Positions 60,049 through 64,000 of a stretch of DNA of 64,000 nucleotides are shown piece after piece. A program made the position numbers and the translations under genes. Under the pieces are notes generated by a model. That model was given only the letters and a program-made list of their open reading frames with translations, made no database searches and was not told the DNA's origin. Source of the DNA: Malania oleifera (lineage: Eukaryota; Streptophyta; Magnoliopsida; Santalales; Ximeniaceae); contig NC_080422.1 in assembly GCF_029873635.1 (NCBI RefSeq), forward strand, positions 59,398,019 to 59,462,018, written 5' to 3'. Numbering within the stretch: the first letter of the stretch is position 1; every line of letters starts with the position of its first letter.

Positions 60049-62167
60049 TGAAAAGCAAGGTGTAGTCCCAAAAGAGGGGGTGAATTGGATTTTAAAACTT
60101 TCTTTTAATTCCTTTTGAGAATTCTTAAACTTCTTTTACTTCTTTTAAACAATTATTGACTTGTTTGTTTAAGTCTTTAATCACAAAAGAACTTAGACTC
60201 TTTTATCCAATCAACAATACTATTGCTTAGCCAAACAAGTAATCAATCATTCAACCGAATAGCCAAGTCAATCAATCAATCACAAATTAAAAGTAAACAA
60301 GCAAACCAAAATTAACACATAAACCACTTTGGCAATGTAAGCACTTAAAATAGTTTGTTTGTTTATATAAGCCCTGTATATATGAAATTTGTACTTGCTA
60401 ATATAAAGCCCTGTATTGATTGTTTTGCTTCTTTAATATGATGTGCAATACAACATCCAATCAACACAATATCCAAACTCTTCCCAATATTCAGAATTCA
60501 AATAAACTATTAGTTAATTTATCTTTGGGATGTTAACCAAGTAACGTACTCCCGTATGGTTTCCACAAGGTATGGTATAACCAACGTACCCCCTTTCGGT
60601 TGCCACAACACAAATCAAAATTAGACTTCAAGTTTACTTGATTTCTATATTACATAGTATATATTATTATCAATTAAACCATCCACGCAATTTTAGATAT
60701 GCTGAAAATAAAGAGTAAGGGAAAGAGAGAGTGAGACGGAGATTTTTATGAGGTTCAGCTTATGACCAGCCTACATCCTCGCCTTTGGCAAACCACCAAA
60801 AGATTCACTAAACTTGTTCCTTTGACGGGCGGAACAATACCTTTACAACACTCATTAGTTAAGACTAGAGTCCGCCTTCTCCAAACGATATCCCCTCGTC
60901 TGGTCACTCCTTAACTAGGCTAGAGTCCGCCTCTCTAAGCAATATCCCCTCACTTAACCAACGATCCAAACAATCCTTGGAATCGTCAATCTACAAGAAA
61001 TAAATCAAATAAATGTGTACAAGAACTTGCTCACATAAATGATTGAAATATTGAGAATTTTTAGCACAAGATTGGTGAGTAAAATCAGCAAGAACTCAGT
61101 AAGCTTCGTGCAAGTTGAGAGCAAGAGAGAGCCTTGAGAATTTGAGAGCAATTGAGAGAGATTTTGAATTTTTTCTGAATTTGAATTCTTAATGCATTAA
61201 TTCAATGATCTTTGAAACTTATTTATAGACTTTAAAAGGTATGTAACTTGGTCCCCAAGTGACTTTGAGTATTTCCCAAGTTTTCACAAAGTTTGAGCCT
61301 TAAGAAAACCATTTAAAAAATGTTTCCGTTGAGGTTTTTTTTAAATTATGATTGTGGCAGTCGCCTGCCATGTTATTTTTAAAGGGGTACTAGAGGCAGT
61401 AGGGTGGCAGTCACCTGCCAGGACACAGCCATTCTGCTGGCTTGACCACCCAAGCACCTGTTCTGGTTTAGGCAATCTACTGGTTGCTGTCAACTTCTAG
61501 TACCCTTTAGTATTTTAGTCATAACTTTTTCTTTGTAACTCCAAATTTGACAAACTTGGTGTCAAACGAAATTTAAGAGAAAATACTACAATGTTCATGT
61601 TGAACACATTTTAAAAGAAGGAGTTTTTGATAGATAAAAAAGCACCTTAATGCAGATGCAGAAAAATTAACAGCATTTGAAAAATCCTCTTTTTGGTGCT
61701 TTTCATTCCAAAAATGATTCTAACCTTTTTGAAATAATTTTTGACCTTATAAAAAAATTTACAAGTATGTTAAAAGGTATTTTGATCCAATAAATTAACC
61801 TAAGAGCCTCATGTATCCATATTGAAATTATATGAAGTACTTACATGAAATTTCCTGTAGACTCTTTTAAATTTTCCATTCTTGAATTCCTTGAGGTCTT
61901 TATACTTGCTTCATCTTTCTTTAAGCTTTCATCAAATTCTCTTTAATCCTCATGCTCTCATGATCTTCAAGCTTTGTATTTAAATCCATTTTTGAATCCA
62001 TGCTTCAAGCTTGATATAAATCATCCATTTTGAAATATAAGTTTTCATGAATTCTTTAACCTTGCATTCATCATTGAGTCCTGAAAATACATCACTTAAA
62101 CAAAGCATGTTAAGTTCTACTTTTTTTTTAGCATCAAAATAAGATGTTAAGCCTTGTAAGGCCAACA
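60049..62167 (-). mobile_element. 5' LTR of element B
   Basis: 2119 bp, TGTTGGCCTTACAAGGC (62167) to GGGACTACACCTTGCTTTTCA (60049). Minus-strand TATA box TCTATAAATAAG at 61218-61229. Repeats of CTCCTTAACTAGGCTAGAG at about 60850-60930. Same subfamily as 2690-4773 and 20303-22417. Confidence 0.93.
61360..61490 (-). promoter_or_regulatory. U3 of element B 5' LTR: GGCAGTCGCCTGCC words
   Basis: GGCAGTCGCCTGCCA at 61356-61370 and GGCAGTCACCTGCCA at 61405-61419 with several half-sites, 130-270 bp upstream of the minus-strand TATA box at 61218-61229. Matching words in the 3' LTR at 55910-56060. Role inferred. Confidence 0.55.
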
Positions 62168-63757
62168 GAAAGCATAATCATTGTATCAGTCTTATTGAGA
62201 AAAATACTGTTGTATTTCTAGGCATGGCCTAAGGGGGTTTGATCTAGCCCTAAAGGATCAGGTTGGGGTTAGCCCTGTGAATTTGATCTAAGACCTTCTC
62301 CGCCCCGCAAGGAGAATTTGTAAAGGTTGAGGTCAGCCCTGTGCTAATTGACCTAGTTGTATTAGGTGCCGCTCCACCCGTTAAGTAAGCATTAGTGGAA
62401 GCCCCGGGCTTGTGAACTAGAGGTGGGGACGTAGCCCTAATTGGCTGAACCTCGATAACATTTCTTGTGCGTGCTTTTAATTTTCGCATTTTAAATTTCA
62501 GCACATGAATGTTTATAATTTACTATTGTGAATGATTGGGTTTATAATTGCATAGACAGACCCTAGGTTGAGTAATACTGTTGTTAAACCGATTTACCTA
62601 GGCCATAATTTTTAAATACCCGATTCATCCCCCCTCTTGGGAATACACCAAAGCTAACATTGCTCCTGAGAAAGTAGGCTTGTAATCGGCTGCTATGGTT
62701 TTCTTCTCTCACGAAAACGTCTTCCACTATAAGAGTTTTCTCATCTCTCCTAGCTGCTGAATGGAGCGCATGTATATATAGGCTACAGTAGGGACCTCAG
62801 GGAAAATATGACTAGGGCTTCCCACGTAGTTAAGAATTCCTAATCTAACCTAAATTCATCCTTCATTACATTAATTATAATTCATACCACTAAAGAATTA
62901 TAAGTGCACTCTCTGTCATATTTGAAATTAAATTTCGAGCTCCTATTATTAAATGCTTATTTATCTTCCACGTAAATATAATAGATACCCGTCTATTAAA
63001 TTAAATTATTAAAAATTTAATTAATTGGCATATTAATTCCCTAAGACCTTCCAGTTAACTTATTTGATGTTCCAGATTCAAAATCCACCTACAGGGTTTG
63101 ACATAATCAAAACTTGTAAACTTCCTCAATGGGGTATCATCAATCCTGATACCAGGACGTGAATTCCATCAAAAATTAATGTTCATCATACACATAATGT
63201 CATCACCCAACTAATTGAGTATTTTGACCCATAAAGAATCTCACTCTTCTATGAATCAAAGTAATAAACACTATATGCACATGTCCAATAATTATATCAA
63301 GATTAAAAGCATAAGCACTCATAACAACCATGAGGTATTAATTGTTTTATATAGTCAGCATAAAAACAATTACCCCAAGATGGTCCTATTCAATACACAC
63401 AAAGTGAACTAGCACAAGGATTTGGAACTGTACCATTCACAATAGTCAAGACAAACCTATTAAAACCTTGTGCTACAGTCATACCAATGGTGTGTCCAAT
63501 TTTATTTAAAATTGTGAACAATAAACTTATATTCTATAAGAACTGATGATCTAATCTTCTGTGTATAAGTCATACTCTACACATGAGATCACCTACTATA
63601 TAGAATAAAAGACACGCGTGCATAATCATTAAATAAATAATGTCACGAAAACATTGCTTACAAAGATTCTCATTAAAATGGAATAAGTGAAGTTATTAAG
63701 AAATACTAAAACCTATTACATAAAGCATGTCTTTCAGTATAAATCCCTAACATCTGA

Positions 63758-64000
63758 GTGGTAGATTGTTCCATTCACTTAATGGCCTCAATCTTGGCCA
63801 GATCCACTTCTATTATGTTTTGGCTAACCATGAATCCTAACAATTTTTCAAACTTAGTTTTTGTAGTTACACTTGGCCGTATTGATCCTTAACTTGCACT
63901 TCCTCGACCACTTTAATTTCCTTAGAACCACTATATGCTCTTCCTTGTCTCTTGACTTGTCTATCATGTCATCTTTGTATACTTCTAACTCCTTATGCAT
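63758..64000 (-). pseudogene. Gypsy reverse transcriptase fragment (Tat/Ogre-like), other half at 8501-8677
   Basis: Minus strand from the right edge: HKELEVYKDDMIDKS, where the family has EVYVDDMI, so the YVDD box has Val to Lys; then HIVVLRKL and LRINTAKCNY, a stop and frameshift, KLLGFMVSQNIIEVDLAKIEAIK and a stop. This is the palm-to-thumb part of a Ty3/gypsy RT of the kind found in Tat/Ogre elements (lineage inferred). Interrupted at TCTGA (63753-63757) by D6; the continuation SEANS...RRLNFIACFISQL lies at 8677-8501. Confidence 0.87.

Larger units (their letters stand above)
54787..62167 (-). mobile_element. Gag-only Sirevirus-like element B (two LTRs, pol missing)
   Basis: Minus strand: 5' LTR 60049-62167, PBS, gag, a 1.4 kb non-coding region with polypurine tracts, 3' LTR 54787-56739 (truncated at its end by element C). 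Right flank GAAAG (62168-62172) continues LTR I; the matching left flank is lost. Between the gag end at about 58100 and the 3' region there is no protease, integrase, RT or RNase H, so the element depended on others for movement or suffered a clean internal deletion. Confidence 0.87.
49986..62659 (+). mobile_element. Sirevirus-like LTR (element I), TSD TTGCT, itself hosting elements C and B
   Basis: The left piece starts TGTTGACCTTATAGGTCACACC at 49986 and is LTR-like up to about 50465. The right piece, 62173-62659, has the AGCCCTGTGCTAATTGACCTAGTTG block and ends CCCCCCTCTTGGGAATACACCAAAGCTAACA. Together they give ~960 bp of a ~2.2 kb LTR. The middle was replaced by other elements and deletions. 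Palindromes GGTCGACCGA lie at 50209-50452. Confidence 0.82.
8683..63752 (-). mobile_element. Family-D Ty1/copia element D6, the host of almost the whole window (55 kb with nested insertions)
   Basis: Both outer ends are LTR ends: TGAAGGTACTTGTGG at 8683 and ...AAATCCCTAACA at 63752 (plus reading). They are flanked by the 5-bp duplication TCTGA at 8678-8682 and 63753-63757. Its own parts, in transcription order from the right, are: 5' LTR 63752-62665 plus 49985-49783; PBS 49770-49782; 5' UTR; gag from 48567; protease; integrase (37847-37356); RT and RNase H up to 35520; then, beyond the D5 insertion, an RNase H tail and 3' LTR in the left array. About 46 kb of the span is later insertions. Confidence 0.88.
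49783..63752 (-). mobile_element. 5' LTR of copia element D6, split by a 12.7 kb insertion
   Basis: Pieces 49783-49985 and 62665-63752 add to 1291 bp, the family length. The break lies in the word CCTTGCTCCTGAGAG, with TTGCT duplicated at 49981-49985 and 62660-62664. Its outer end is at 63752, followed by TCTGA. Confidence 0.9.

Noticed and set aside
1..64000. Host protein-coding genes, tRNA, rRNA or a novel gene system
   Set aside because: Each sizeable open frame with recognisable motifs belongs to gag or pol of a retroelement, and the remaining frames are short, antisense or within LTRs. I saw no cloverleaf-type tRNA or rRNA text.

Overview
This is plant nuclear DNA, and I found no host gene, tRNA, rRNA or CRISPR array in it. 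Essentially every stretch can be assigned to LTR retrotransposons of types found in flowering plants: Ty1/copia Sirevirus-like elements with ~2-2.25 kb LTRs, a second Ty1/copia family with ~1.29 kb LTRs (called family D here), a Ty3/gypsy chromovirus-like element, a long-LTR gypsy element resembling Tekay/Del, and a gypsy pol resembling Tat/Ogre. The sequence suggests AT-rich heterochromatin of an angiosperm; I cannot name the species. All coding regions carry nonsense changes, frameshifts or deletions, so nothing here looks autonomous now.

The layout is a deep nest that target-site duplications (TSDs) let one unpick. A gypsy reverse transcriptase on the minus strand is split: one half lies at 63758-64000 and the next part at 8501-8677. 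Between them sits one family-D copia element, D6 (8683-63752, TSD TCTGA). D6 received a second family-D element, D5, inside its own RNase H (right end 35519, TSD CATAG). The LTR plus RNase H tail around that junction then became a tandem array (8683-15135). D5 and D6 were later hit by a solo Sirevirus LTR (8960-11119, GAGAG), gypsy element E (16157-24115, AGTC) that itself contains a solo LTR (20303-22417, ACGTT), two more solo LTRs (26037-28120, TATAC; 29834-32090, CTTAG), one complete Sirevirus-like element S1 (37933-47271, ATAAG), and a Sirevirus LTR (49986-62659, TTGCT) that hosts two further damaged elements, C and B.

Left of the nest (1-8500) lie the gag and 5' LTR of a Tekay-like gypsy element, a Sirevirus LTR, fused LTR fragments, and a solo Tekay-like LTR with TSD AGAGG.

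The genes worked together only as retrotransposon gag, protease, integrase, reverse transcriptase and RNase H. The most interesting non-coding signal is that most LTR families carry a cluster of short, family-specific palindromic words just upstream of the TATA box. The best-described mechanism is the self-insertion of family D followed by tandem amplification.
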